A stretch of DNA of 64,000 nt from DASYDU01 sp050248495 (GTDB lineage Bacteria > Planctomycetota > Planctomycetia > Pirellulales > Lacipirellulaceae), in contig JBFWSG010000013.1 in NCBI GenBank assembly GCA_050248495.1, positions 56,171 through 120,170 on the forward strand, given 5' to 3'. Within the stretch, counting starts at the first letter, position 1. Each line of letters begins with the position of its first letter. The notes beneath the pieces are model-generated. The model saw only the letters and a list, made by a program, of their open reading frames with translations, ran no database searches and was not told the origin of the DNA. Shown in pieces: positions 18,010 to 24,873 of this stretch. Made by a program: the position numbers and the translations under genes.

Positions 18010-18345
18010 GGACTAGGGATGCAAGGCGCGACGGATCGATTCAAACTCTTGGTTTGGTTGGCCATCCTTGGTGTAGAAGCCTTTGGCAAACTCGACTCAA
18101 GCGAGCATGACTTCGTTGATCGACAAATTTGCGCCGGATGTAACCCTGCAATGGTTTCCGACGGTTCACTTACTCCTGGCCGAAATTGCCATTCCGCAAC
18201 CAGCCTTGATTAGCGTTCGTGGCTGACAGTGCTGCCAAATCAGCCGAGATGGTAGTCGCGGTCGCCGATTCGAACAACGGCTTGCCCCGCGGCTTTGTGA
18301 CGGCAATACGCGGGGACTTTCTTGCTGATTGCGCGAGAATCGGAG
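18010..18345 (-). pseudogene. dead tyrosine recombinase (integrase), N-terminal part
   Basis: The minus-strand translation from about 18345 gives AISKKVPAYCRHKAAGQAVV followed by RIGDRDYHLG, a stop, FGSTVSHER, a stop, SRLVAEW, and, after a frameshift, NLSINEVMLA, a stop, then VEFAKGFYTKDGQPNQEFES and IRRALHP. This is the DNA-binding N-terminus and SAM-like core-binding start typical of planctomycete phage-type integrases (KxSGQAVVxxxGRDxYLGxxGS, then NELxxAYxxxAxxYYxKDGxPT). At least three stops and one frameshift show it is inactive. It sits immediately downstream of the 3' end of tRNA-Arg, a usual integration target. Confidence 0.7.
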
Positions 18346-18445
18346 CGGCTGTAGTATTACGGAAAAAAATTGAGGTTCTTTGCTCCGCGCTGCCCGACGC
18401 AGGCAGGTAACGCTAGTTCCAGCGTTCAACAAATGTTGTAAGTAG

Positions 18446-18518
18446 CGCGCCCGGCAGGACTCGAACCTGCAACCCCTGGTTCCGAAGACCAGTGCTCTAT
18501 CCATTGAGCTACGGACGC
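18446..18518 (-). tRNA. tRNA-Arg (anticodon TCG)
   Basis: Read on the minus strand the 73-nt sequence folds as a standard cloverleaf: acceptor GCGTCCG pairs with CGGGCGC with one G-T pair, the D arm holds AGCTCAATGGATAGAGC, the anticodon stem CTGGT/ACCAG encloses the loop CTTCGGA giving anticodon TCG, and the T arm has GGTTCGAGTCC. CCA is not encoded. It decodes CGA and probably neighbouring Arg codons. A dead integrase lies just beyond its 3' end. Confidence 0.95.
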
Positions 18519-18620
18519 TCGCTTAATGCGAAAAGTCCATTATTTCCGCGGGGCGGCCGATTCGCAAGCGAAGCGAAATTCATCGTGGTATACTGGAGTT
18601 TTCGTTTCGCGGAGAGAGTG

Positions 18621-19910
18621 ATGACGTTTCACGAGCGACGCAAGCGTCGTAGTCCGCTGGATTGTGTCGCAGCCGGAATCGTAGTTGCGCTGCTGCTCAC
18701 GACTTTGGGTGCGACAGCTCTCGCCAAGCCTGCTCCCTCACCCGGGATCGTAACGGAAGAGCCCACCTCCGGGCGCTTCGTGAAGACGGACAACGGCTAC
18801 TTGGTGCCCTATACGGAGACGATCCCGGGCACCGATGTGACGTTTGAGATGATCCCCGTCCCCGGTGGTGAGTTTCTTCTGGGAAGTCCCGAGGCCGAAC
18901 CAGACCGCAACGCCGATGAAGGTCCGCAGGTTCGAGTGCGCGTCGCGCCCTATTGGATTGGCAAGACCGAAGTCACTTGGGCCGAGTACAAGTCGTACAT
19001 GAAAATGTATGACGTATTCAAGAAGCTGCAGCGCCTGGCGGCAACCCCGGTCGATGGAGCCGATGCCGAAACTCGCAAGCTGATTGAGCAGCACGCCTGG
19101 GACGGCAACTTTGAAGACGAATGGGAAGTCGACGCGGTCACCACCGCCACGCCGCTCTACGACGCCAGCTTCACCTACGGCGTGGGCGACCAGCCGAACC
19201 AGCCCGCGGTGACGATGACCCAGTTCGCGGCGCGGCAATACACCAAATGGCTCAGCGGCATCACCGGCCGCGAGTTTCGCCTGCCGACCGAAACTGAATG
19301 GGAATACGCGGCCCGCGCCGGCACGACGACGGCCTACTCCTTTGGCAACGACCCCAAGCAGCTCGGCGAATACGGCTGGTTCGATGAAAACGGCGACTAC
19401 GAAACTCACCCGGTCGCCTCGAAAAAGCCGAACCCCTGGGGTCTGTACGACGTACACGGCAACGTCGGCGAGTGGACGCTCGATCAATACGCGGCCGACA
19501 CGTATGGCAGCTTGGGCAAGGAGACGGTAGATGCTGCCCAAGCGGTTCGCTGGCCGACGAAGGTGTACCCCCGCGTGATTCGCGGTGGTTCGTGGCTCGA
19601 GCTGGCGCCGGCCTGCCGCAGCGCAGCCCGGCAAAAGTCCGAGGAAGACGAGTGGAAGCTCTCCGATCCGAACCTGCCGCTGAGCCCCTGGTGGTACACC
19701 GAGGAACCGGCTACCGCGGTCGGCATGCGGATCATTCGCCCACTCGCGGCAATGACGGTGGAAGAAAAACGCCGGGTATGGGATGCTGATGTAGAGGCAG
19801 TCCGCGAGGACGTCCACGACCGGCTCCAAGAAGGCCGCGGGGCGCTGGGTATTCCGAACCAAACCTTGCCCGCCGCCGCCAAAGCCATCAACGAGCTCGA
19901 TGCAAAATAA
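18621..19910 (+). CDS. exported SUMF1/formylglycine-generating-enzyme fold protein, probably non-catalytic
   Basis: Starting at MTFHERRKRR (GGAGAGAG precedes the ATG), the protein has a signal or anchor helix (AGIVVALLLTTLGATALA) and a single SUMF1 domain: FEMIPVPGGEFLLGS, YWIGKTEVTWAEY, FRLPTETEWEYAARAGT, NPWGLYDVHGNVGEWTLD, VIRGGSWLELAPACRSAAR. In true formylglycine-generating enzymes two cysteines lie between GGS and the CAAR element; here that stretch is shortened and only one Cys remains, so sulfatase activation is unlikely. An insertion of about 50 residues follows the KTEVTWAEY strand. The C-terminal 50 residues are helical. The gene precedes the oxidoreductase at 19978 on the same strand. 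Confidence 0.82.
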   Translation: MTFHERRKRRSPLDCVAAGIVVALLLTTLGATALAKPAPSPGIVTEEPTSGRFVKTDNGYLVPYTETIPGTDVTFEMIPVPGGEFLLGSPEAEPDRNADEGPQVRVRVAPYWIGKTEVTWAEYKSYMKMYDVFKKLQRLAATPVDGADAETRKLIEQHAWDGNFEDEWEVDAVTTATPLYDASFTYGVGDQPNQPAVTMTQFAARQYTKWLSGITGREFRLPTETEWEYAARAGTTTAYSFGNDPKQLGEYGWFDENGDYETHPVASKKPNPWGLYDVHGNVGEWTLDQYAADTYGSLGKETVDAAQAVRWPTKVYPRVIRGGSWLELAPACRSAARQKSEEDEWKLSDPNLPLSPWWYTEEPATAVGMRIIRPLAAMTVEEKRRVWDADVEAVREDVHDRLQEGRGALGIPNQTLPAAAKAINELDAK

Positions 19911-19977
19911 TGAACATTCGCCTCTTAACGGGGCGCTTCCAACTTAGTGTAACGACCGTTCGAATCAGGAGGGCACC

Positions 19978-21384
19978 ATGACCGATTCGTCTTCGCGCGA
20001 GCCACACTTCCATCCGTCGCGCCGTGAGTTCATCAAGACCGGTTCCGCGCTGGTCGTCGGCGGTTCGCTGCTGGGCACTAATCTGCGCGTGGCCGGCGCC
20101 GCTCACCCGGGCGGCAGCGATGAAATCAAGGTCGCACTGGTGGGCTGCGGCGGTCGCGGCTGCGGTGCGGCGCTGCAGGCGCTCGAAACGAAAGGCCCCG
20201 TGACGCTGTGGGCCATGGCCGACGCCTTCGCCGAACAAGTCGACAGCGGCATTCAATCGATTCAGCGCGGAATCGAACGCGGCCGCGCCGACGGCAAGCC
20301 GCTGTTCGCCGAGAGCAAGGTCGATGTGCCGAAAGAGCGCCAGTTCGTAGGTCTCGATGCTTATCAAGGCGCGATCGACAGCGGTGCGGACCTGGTGATC
20401 CTCGCCACGCCCCCCGGCTTCCGCCCGCAACAATTCGAAGCCGCCGTCAAAGCGGGCAAGCACATCTTCATGGAGAAGCCGGTCGCCGTCGACGGACCCG
20501 GCATCCGCCGCGTGCTCGCCGCCAACGAACAGGCCAAGCAGAAAAACTTGATGGTCGCGGTCGGGCTGCAGCGGCACCACGACCCGCGCTACAAGGAAAC
20601 TTTGAAGCGCATCAAGGACGGCGAAATCGGCGACCTCCTCTACTCGCGGGTCTATTGGAACGGCACCAGCCCCTGGGTCCGACTCCGCAAACCCGGTCAG
20701 ACGGAAATGGAATACCAGGTCTACAATTGGTACTACTTCAATTGGCTCTGCGGCGATCACATCGTCGAGCAGCACATCCACAATCTCGACGTCGGCAATT
20801 GGCTCCACGGCGGTCATCCGGTCGAAGCCAAGGGCATGGGCGGACGCCAGGTGCGCACCGGCAACCAGTACGGCCAGATCTTTGACCACCACGCGGTCGA
20901 ATACACGTATGACGACGACACCAAGATGTTCAGCCAGTGCCGCCACATGGACGACTGCAGCGTCGACGTGAGCGAACATGCTCACGGCACGCTCGGCATC
21001 TCCGACGTCAGCGATGCCCGCATGACCGGCAAGAGCGGCAAGTGGCGGAGCCATGAAAAGCCGATCGACGCCTGGCACCAGGAGCACCACGATCTGTTTG
21101 CGGCGCTACGCCGCGGCGAAGTCTACAACGAAGGTAACAATGGTGTCGAAGCCACGCTCACCGCGATCATGGGCCGCATGGCCACGTATAGCGGTAAGAT
21201 CATCACCTGGGACCAGGCGCTAAACTCGACGCTCGACCTCTCCCCGGCCGAGTACTCGTTCAGTGCCACACCGCCGGTCGTCCCCGACTCCGACGGCAAC
21301 TATCCGATCCCCGTGCCCGGCAAGACCGACGTGCTCAACGCCGCCGGCCAGACGGTGGCTCAAAAGTCGTCCGCGGCGACATAG
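19978..21384 (+). CDS. TAT-exported Gfo/Idh/MocA family oxidoreductase
   Basis: The ATG follows AGGAGGG at 19967. SRREFIKTGSALVVGGSLL is a twin-arginine signal. The Rossmann motif VALVGCGGRGCGAAL starts near residue 56 and the family EKP motif (HIFMEKPVAVDGPG) near residue 165. QRHHDPRYKETLKRI and DHIVEQHIHNLDVGNWLHG are the substrate-side motifs. These enzymes oxidise sugars or cyclitols with a bound NAD(P), and planctomycetes export many. The last 34 bp, including the TAG stop, are the left copy of the exact repeat that flanks the vapBC-type pair. The nearby isomerase at 22159 suggests a shared sugar-catabolic role. Confidence 0.92.
   Translation: MTDSSSREPHFHPSRREFIKTGSALVVGGSLLGTNLRVAGAAHPGGSDEIKVALVGCGGRGCGAALQALETKGPVTLWAMADAFAEQVDSGIQSIQRGIERGRADGKPLFAESKVDVPKERQFVGLDAYQGAIDSGADLVILATPPGFRPQQFEAAVKAGKHIFMEKPVAVDGPGIRRVLAANEQAKQKNLMVAVGLQRHHDPRYKETLKRIKDGEIGDLLYSRVYWNGTSPWVRLRKPGQTEMEYQVYNWYYFNWLCGDHIVEQHIHNLDVGNWLHGGHPVEAKGMGGRQVRTGNQYGQIFDHHAVEYTYDDDTKMFSQCRHMDDCSVDVSEHAHGTLGISDVSDARMTGKSGKWRSHEKPIDAWHQEHHDLFAALRRGEVYNEGNNGVEATLTAIMGRMATYSGKIITWDQALNSTLDLSPAEYSFSATPPVVPDSDGNYPIPVPGKTDVLNAAGQTVAQKSSAAT
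21351..21384 (+). repeat. 34-bp direct repeat, left copy
   Basis: The sequence beginning GACGGTGGCTCAAAAG and ending GCGACATAG is identical to 22150-22183, with different bases on both sides (A and A here, C and G there). In this copy it encodes the oxidoreductase end TVAQKSSAAT and its TAG stop. The two copies start 799 bp apart and enclose the toxin-antitoxin pair. Confidence 0.95.
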
Positions 21385-21480
21385 AAATAGCGACGGCAAG
21401 ATACTGGTCGCCAACGACATTCTGCGAGAATCGTCGTATGTGGTGGACCCTGTAAAACCGGGCGACATATACTTGGTTAT

Positions 21481-21738
21481 ATGGGCCAGTCGATTCCAGC
21501 CATTTTCGATGCGGGCGTATTTCGTCCACTCGCTCCTGTGGACCTGGCTAATGGCACGCCAGTGCAAGTCCAGGTGCTGCCCATGTCTGGCGATTCAGGG
21601 TCGAGCGCAACGCCAGGTGTTTTGAGCCAGCACTCTCAGATCGAAGCGATGCTCTCGGAGATCGAGCAATTGCCGATCGAAGAACCGGAAGATGGATTTT
21701 CTGGACGCGATCACGATCGAGTCCTATACGGCAAGTAA
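21481..21738 (+). CDS. antitoxin of a VapBC-type pair (DUF104/AF2212-like)
   Basis: The 85-residue protein opens MGQSIPAIFDAGVFRPLAPV then DLANGTPVQVQV, which fits the DUF104 antitoxin family (pattern xIxAIFExGVFxPLxPVxLxxGTxVxV). The second half is acidic and helical (IEAMLSEIEQLPIEEPEDGF), suited to wrapping around the toxin. The stop TAA shares one base with the ATG of the PIN-domain gene (TAATG), so the two are translationally coupled. The pair sits inside a segment bounded by a 34-bp exact direct repeat and is probably a recent arrival. It should neutralise the toxin and repress its own operon. Confidence 0.85.
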   Translation: MGQSIPAIFDAGVFRPLAPVDLANGTPVQVQVLPMSGDSGSSATPGVLSQHSQIEAMLSEIEQLPIEEPEDGFSGRDHDRVLYGK

Positions 21739-22133
21739 TGATCTTTGTCGACACCGGCGCGTGGTTCGCCGTCTTCTCGCGCCGCGATGTCAGTCATTCA
21801 GCCGCGACAACGTTCATTCGCTCCATCGTCGAACCGCTCGTCACGACGGACTATGTAGTCGATGAAACGTTGACATTGCTTCGCGTGCGTGGCGAGCGGC
21901 GGCGCGCGATTGCATTCGGGGATCGGGTCTTAAATGGCGGATGGGCAGGCATCGTACGCGTCGACGAGTCGGACTTCGCCGCCGCTTGGACGCTATTTCG
22001 CAGTTTTCAAGATAAGGACTGGAGCTTCACGGATTGCACATCGCGTGTCGTCATGGAGCGCCTCAACGTTCAAACTGCATTTGCATTCGACGAACACTTT
22101 CGCCAGTTTGGCAACGTAAACGTCTTGCCGTGA
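21738..22133 (+). CDS. PIN-domain ribonuclease toxin, VapC-like
   Basis: A 131-residue PIN domain with all four acidic metal ligands: Asp5 (IFVDTGAW), Glu43 (VVDETLTLL), Asp99 (WSFTDCTS) and Asp118 (FAFDEHF). VapC toxins use bound Mg or Mn to cut tRNA or rRNA and stop translation when the antitoxin is lost. It overlaps the antitoxin gene by one base. No frameshift or missing residue is seen, so it is likely functional. The coding sequence ends 16 bp before the right copy of the 34-bp repeat. Confidence 0.88.
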   Translation: MIFVDTGAWFAVFSRRDVSHSAATTFIRSIVEPLVTTDYVVDETLTLLRVRGERRRAIAFGDRVLNGGWAGIVRVDESDFAAAWTLFRSFQDKDWSFTDCTSRVVMERLNVQTAFAFDEHFRQFGNVNVLP

Positions 22134-22149
22134 CACTTCGTGGGTTGCC

Positions 22150-22183
22150 GACGGTGGCTCAAAAGTCGTCCGCGGCGACATAG
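22150..22183 (+). repeat. 34-bp direct repeat, right copy
   Basis: Identical to 21351-21384. In this copy the minus strand encodes the C-terminal VAADDF and stop (22159-22161) of the isomerase. The stops of both flanking genes therefore lie inside the repeated unit, so before the insertion they would have overlapped tail to tail by 25 bp. Confidence 0.95.
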
Positions 22184-22899
22184 GCGTCGATCACCGCCTG
22201 CTCGCCTTCCCGGCCCGGCAAGCTGTTGCCGTGTTCCATGCCGACCACGCCTTTATATCCCTTGGCGTGGAGGTGCTTGAACACGTTGCGAAAATTGATT
22301 TCGCCGGTGCCCGGTTCGTTGCGGCCCGGGTTGTCGCCCGTCTGCACGTAGGCCACTTCGTCCCAGGCGATGTCAAAATTCGGGATCAAGTTGCCTTCAG
22401 AGATCTGCTGGTGGTAGATGTCAAACAGGATCTTGCACGACGGGCTGCCGACCGCGCGGCAAATCTGATATGCCTGCGGCACCTTGTGCAAGAACACGCC
22501 CGGGTGATTCGTGAACCAGTTCAAGGGCTCCAGCACCATCACCAACCCATGCGGCTCGAGGAGCGCGGAGCACCGCTTCAATAGCTCGATTGCACTGGCC
22601 GTTTGATAGTCCCATTCCAGGCCCAGATCGTAACGCCCCGGCACGACGGTCATCCACTTCGCGTTCACGCGCTTGGCCACGTCGATGCTCGTCCGCATGT
22701 CAGCCAGCACCGCGTCCCACGCCGCCTCGTCCTTTCGCGCGAACGTCACCTTGCCGAAGTCGGCCGTCGCCACGAACACGCCCATCGTCATGTCGAGCTC
22801 GTCCATCGCCCGCGCAATTCGCTCCTGTTCCTCGACTGAGCGGCCCTTCATGCCGTTGTCTTCCCAGGCGGTAAAACCCTGTCCGGCCGCGAACTTCAG
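22159..22899 (-). CDS. hydroxypyruvate isomerase-like TIM-barrel protein (N-terminus lost in assembly gap)
   Basis: The visible 246 residues match the sugar phosphate isomerase/epimerase (AP endonuclease 2) superfamily of Hyi type: FTAWEDNGMKGRS, WMTVVPGRYD, LVMVLEPLNWFTNHPGVFL (metal Glu), KILFDIYHQQISEGNLI (Asp, His), HAKGYKGVVGMEHGNSLPGR (late Glu). It should interconvert hydroxypyruvate and tartronate semialdehyde or a similar keto-sugar pair. The frame continues artificially through the N run to 23070; only the part up to 22899 is real. A TAT signal, common in planctomycete members, would lie in the missing portion. It is convergent with the oxidoreductase. Confidence 0.85.
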   Translation of the reverse strand: MKFAAGQGFTAWEDNGMKGRSVEEQERIARAMDELDMTMGVFVATADFGKVTFARKDEAAWDAVLADMRTSIDVAKRVNAKWMTVVPGRYDLGLEWDYQTASAIELLKRCSALLEPHGLVMVLEPLNWFTNHPGVFLHKVPQAYQICRAVGSPSCKILFDIYHQQISEGNLIPNFDIAWDEVAYVQTGDNPGRNEPGTGEINFRNVFKHLHAKGYKGVVGMEHGNSLPGREGEQAVIDAYVAADDF

Positions 22900-22999
22900 N
22901 NNNNNNNNNNNNNNNNNNNNNNNNNNNNNNNNNNNNNNNNNNNNNNNNNNNNNNNNNNNNNNNNNNNNNNNNNNNNNNNNNNNNNNNNNNNNNNNNNNN
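22900..22999. other. assembly gap of exactly 100 N
   Basis: A run of 100 unknown bases is the conventional filler for a scaffold join of unknown length. The isomerase and ApbE genes on either side are each truncated here. Frames that read across the N run are artefacts. Confidence 0.99.
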
Positions 23000-23731
23000 G
23001 TCGGACCACTGGTGCGACTCTGGCATTTTGGTCCCGATACGATCGCCAAGGCCAACTCGCCGGCCGACATCGCGCCGCCACAGGAAGCGGCATTGCAGGC
23101 GGCTCGCGCCGTCGTGGGGCATCAATATCTCGAAGTCCGCGACGATCCGCCGGCTCTGCGCAAACAGGTCGCCGGCCTGGAGGTCGATCTCTCCGCCGTC
23201 GGCGAGGGCTACGCCATCGACCATCTCGCTGCGGCAGTCGAACGTCTCGGCCACGAGAATTTCCTCGTCGAATTGGGCGGCGAAGTCCGCGCGAGCGGCC
23301 ACGGTCCAAGCGGCAAGCCGTGGCGGATCGCCGTCGAGCGGCCAGACGAATCGCACGCGAACACGGCCGAGATCGTCGAGCTCTCGAATGCCGCGGTCGC
23401 CACGTCCGGCGACTACCATCGCTACTTCGAATACCACGGCCAGCGGTACTCGCACATCATCGACCCCGCCACCGGCCGACCGATCCAGCACAAACTGGCC
23501 GCGGTCACGGTCGCCGCCGATAGCGCACTGGTGGCCGACGCCTGGGACACGGCGCTATTGGTCCTCGGCCCGGAGCGCGGCTATGAGTGCGCCGCGAAGC
23601 ACAACCTCGCAGCGCTCTTCATCACGCGGTCTGGCGATCAATTTGCCATCCGCGAAACTCCGGCGTGGCAAGAGCGGTTTGTCACTGCAGCCAGGCGAGC
23701 GCCTGCAGACCCGCAAACACGATCGCCATAA
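23000..23731 (+). CDS. apbE: FAD:protein FMN transferase, N-terminus missing in gap
   Basis: The remaining 243 residues carry the family landmarks: VDLSAVGEGYAIDHLAAA, NFLVELGGEVRASG, AAVATSGDYHRYFE, YSHIIDPATGRPI and ADAWDTALLVLG. ApbE attaches FMN to a Thr or Ser of membrane flavoproteins such as Rnf, Nqr or nitrous-oxide reductase accessory proteins, acting outside the cytoplasm. The N-terminal export signal would be in the lost part. The 3' end overlaps the minus-strand small membrane gene by 50 bp. The family's usual metal-binding Asp (DPATG) is present. Confidence 0.9.
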   Translation, partial: VGPLVRLWHFGPDTIAKANSPADIAPPQEAALQAARAVVGHQYLEVRDDPPALRKQVAGLEVDLSAVGEGYAIDHLAAAVERLGHENFLVELGGEVRASGHGPSGKPWRIAVERPDESHANTAEIVELSNAAVATSGDYHRYFEYHGQRYSHIIDPATGRPIQHKLAAVTVAADSALVADAWDTALLVLGPERGYECAAKHNLAALFITRSGDQFAIRETPAWQERFVTAARRAPADPQTRSP

Positions 23732-23903
23732 AGACGACGATCCACACGGCAAACCGCGCCGCGTGCGCCAAAATCGGCCCCATTTCCTCGTGCCGCGTGG
23801 CCGCGTAGACCAGGCTCACGCTGACAATGATCGGCACCGCAAACCAGATCCGCAGCGGATCCATCGCGGCGAGCAGGGTCAGGATGGCTAGTTGAGAGAT
23901 CAT
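23682..23903 (-). CDS. small two-helix membrane protein
   Basis: MISQLAILTLLAAMDPLRIW opens a 73-residue protein with a hydrophobic segment at residues 1-40 and a second (FAVWIVVFMAIVFAGLQALAWL) at the end, separated by a charged loop (ATRHEEMGPILAHAAR). I do not recognise a named family; similar short proteins are common beside planctomycete redox genes. It overlaps apbE tail to tail. The ATG at 23903 is preferred over a GTG at 23915. Confidence 0.6.
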   Translation of the reverse strand: MISQLAILTLLAAMDPLRIWFAVPIIVSVSLVYAATRHEEMGPILAHAARFAVWIVVFMAIVFAGLQALAWLQ

Positions 23904-23917
23904 ATACCTGCACACGT

Positions 23918-23990
23918 GAATGACGAATTCCCAATGACGAATTATCGAACGTCATTGGTCATTCGTTATTCGTGCTTCGTCATTTTCCTT
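23918..23990. repeat. degenerate AATGACGAA inverted-repeat cluster
   Basis: Left-hand units GAATGACGAATT and AATGACGAATT are answered on the right by CATTGGTCATTCGTTATTCG and CTTCGTCATT, reverse complements of the same AATGACGAA theme. The cluster extends into the last codons of the DUF6677 gene, whose tail (ENDEARITNDQ) is simply the repeat translated. Confidence 0.55.
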
Positions 23991-24569
23991 CTTTTTCTCT
24001 TCCGGCGGATGGATCACCAGCGGTCCGCCGAAGGCGTCGCAAATTACTAGCAGATTTAGCAGCCCGGCGACGATCGTGTAGACCGTACCCATCTCGAACA
24101 TGTCGGCCGAGTCGTGATTCCACTTGGCGACTTCATCGGGATGCCGGACCGTGTTTTGTGACAAATCGCTCGACGTGAATTCGCCGCGCATCGCCGGCGG
24201 TCGCATCACGTCGCCCAACAGCGGCAGCGGCCCCTTGCCGTTTTCGGCACGCATCGTCTGGATGATCGCTGGCGTCGCGGGCAGCCCCACGCCGAGTTGG
24301 AAGAAATACTGCCACCTCGAGAGCAGGCTGGGCGTCGTCGAGGCATACACGACTTGCCCGTTGCCGATGTACAGCCCGTAAAAAAACGTTCCCAGAATGC
24401 AGACCGAAAACAGCACGCCCTTGGCGGTCCGACCTTGATAAAAGTGGCCGAGCCCCGGCACGAGCCACGCCAAGAACGCTGCCAACCGCGGGTCCTTCAA
24501 GTTGATCTGCAGTTCGACCGGCTCGCCGGCCGTCGATCGGGATTCGAATGTGACAATGGAATCAGCCAT
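23952..24569 (-). CDS. DUF6677 membrane protein
   Basis: The 205-residue protein has a cytoplasmic N-terminus, a TM2-like hairpin (LAAFLAWLVPGLGHFYQGRTAKGVLFSVCILGTFFYGLYIG, residues 30-70) and a further hydrophobic stretch near 165-185 (VYTIVAGLLNLLVICDAF). The GLGHFYQGR turn is characteristic of TM2-like and DUF6677 proteins. The function is unknown. The last dozen residues are encoded by an intergenic-type repeat, suggesting that the natural stop was lost. It is divergent from gyrA and upstream of the small membrane protein on the same strand. Confidence 0.75.
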   Translation of the reverse strand: MADSIVTFESRSTAGEPVELQINLKDPRLAAFLAWLVPGLGHFYQGRTAKGVLFSVCILGTFFYGLYIGNGQVVYASTTPSLLSRWQYFFQLGVGLPATPAIIQTMRAENGKGPLPLLGDVMRPPAMRGEFTSSDLSQNTVRHPDEVAKWNHDSADMFEMGTVYTIVAGLLNLLVICDAFGGPLVIHPPEEKKKENDEARITNDQ

Positions 24570-24602
24570 AGATTCGTCATTCTAGGCTTGTGCCCGGAGC
24601 AT

Positions 24603-24627
24603 GCCAGGGCAGTTCATGCTCCCTGGC
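24603..24627. other. hairpin in the gyrA upstream region
   Basis: GCCAGGG and CCCTGGC pair perfectly around an 11-nt loop. No T-run follows on either strand. It could be a leader structure for the minus-strand DUF6677 gene or an operator; I cannot decide. Confidence 0.35.
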
Positions 24628-24675
24628 CGTTCGATGCTGCGAGTACTTCGCCCTGTGGCCCAAAAATATTGGTGC

Positions 24676-24703
24676 AAAACGGGCCAAATAATCGCCCGTT
24701 TTT
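24676..24703 (+). terminator. terminator-like hairpin in the gyrA leader
   Basis: AAAACGGGC pairs with GCCCGTTTT around a 9-nt loop and is followed by more T. It has the form of an intrinsic terminator in both directions. It lies about 170 bp before the gyrA start, between divergent genes, where no gene ends, so it may attenuate gyrA or stop a short transcript. Confidence 0.55.
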
Positions 24704-24750
24704 CGTTCCGTCGGCGCAGGACGCGGCGCCGCCCGCCGGTTGTGAGCGGA

Positions 24751-24774
24751 CCTTAAAATTGGTAAATTTTAAGG
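24751..24774. promoter_or_regulatory. perfect 10-bp AT-rich palindrome upstream of gyrA
   Basis: CCTTAAAATT and AATTTTAAGG are exact reverse complements separated by GGTA, ending 99 bp before the GTG start. A symmetrical AT-rich site in an otherwise GC-rich promoter region is a plausible operator or supercoiling-sensitive element. Confidence 0.5.
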
Positions 24775-24873
24775 GACTTTTCGCGCGTTTTTCAGGCAGT
24801 TGCGGCGGACAATTCGTCCCCGTCGATTGGCCTGCTGGCGTTCGATTTCCCGCCTCCCCCAAAGGACTCCCCC

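Noticed and set aside
18166..18504. 112-codon minus-strand frame ending in the integrase remnant
   Set aside because: Its start lies inside tRNA-Arg and its first residues are a translation of the tRNA. The genuine signal is the frame-broken integrase fossil.
19888..21090. 400-codon minus-strand frame over the oxidoreductase
   Set aside because: Antisense shadow of a well-supported gene, without a signal or motif.
22700..23491. Minus-strand frame spanning the N run
   Set aside because: Antisense shadow of apbE fused through unknown bases.
22673..23731. One plus-strand gene spanning the N run
   Set aside because: Only the part after 22999 is apbE. The part before is antisense to the isomerase, and the frame through the N run is meaningless.
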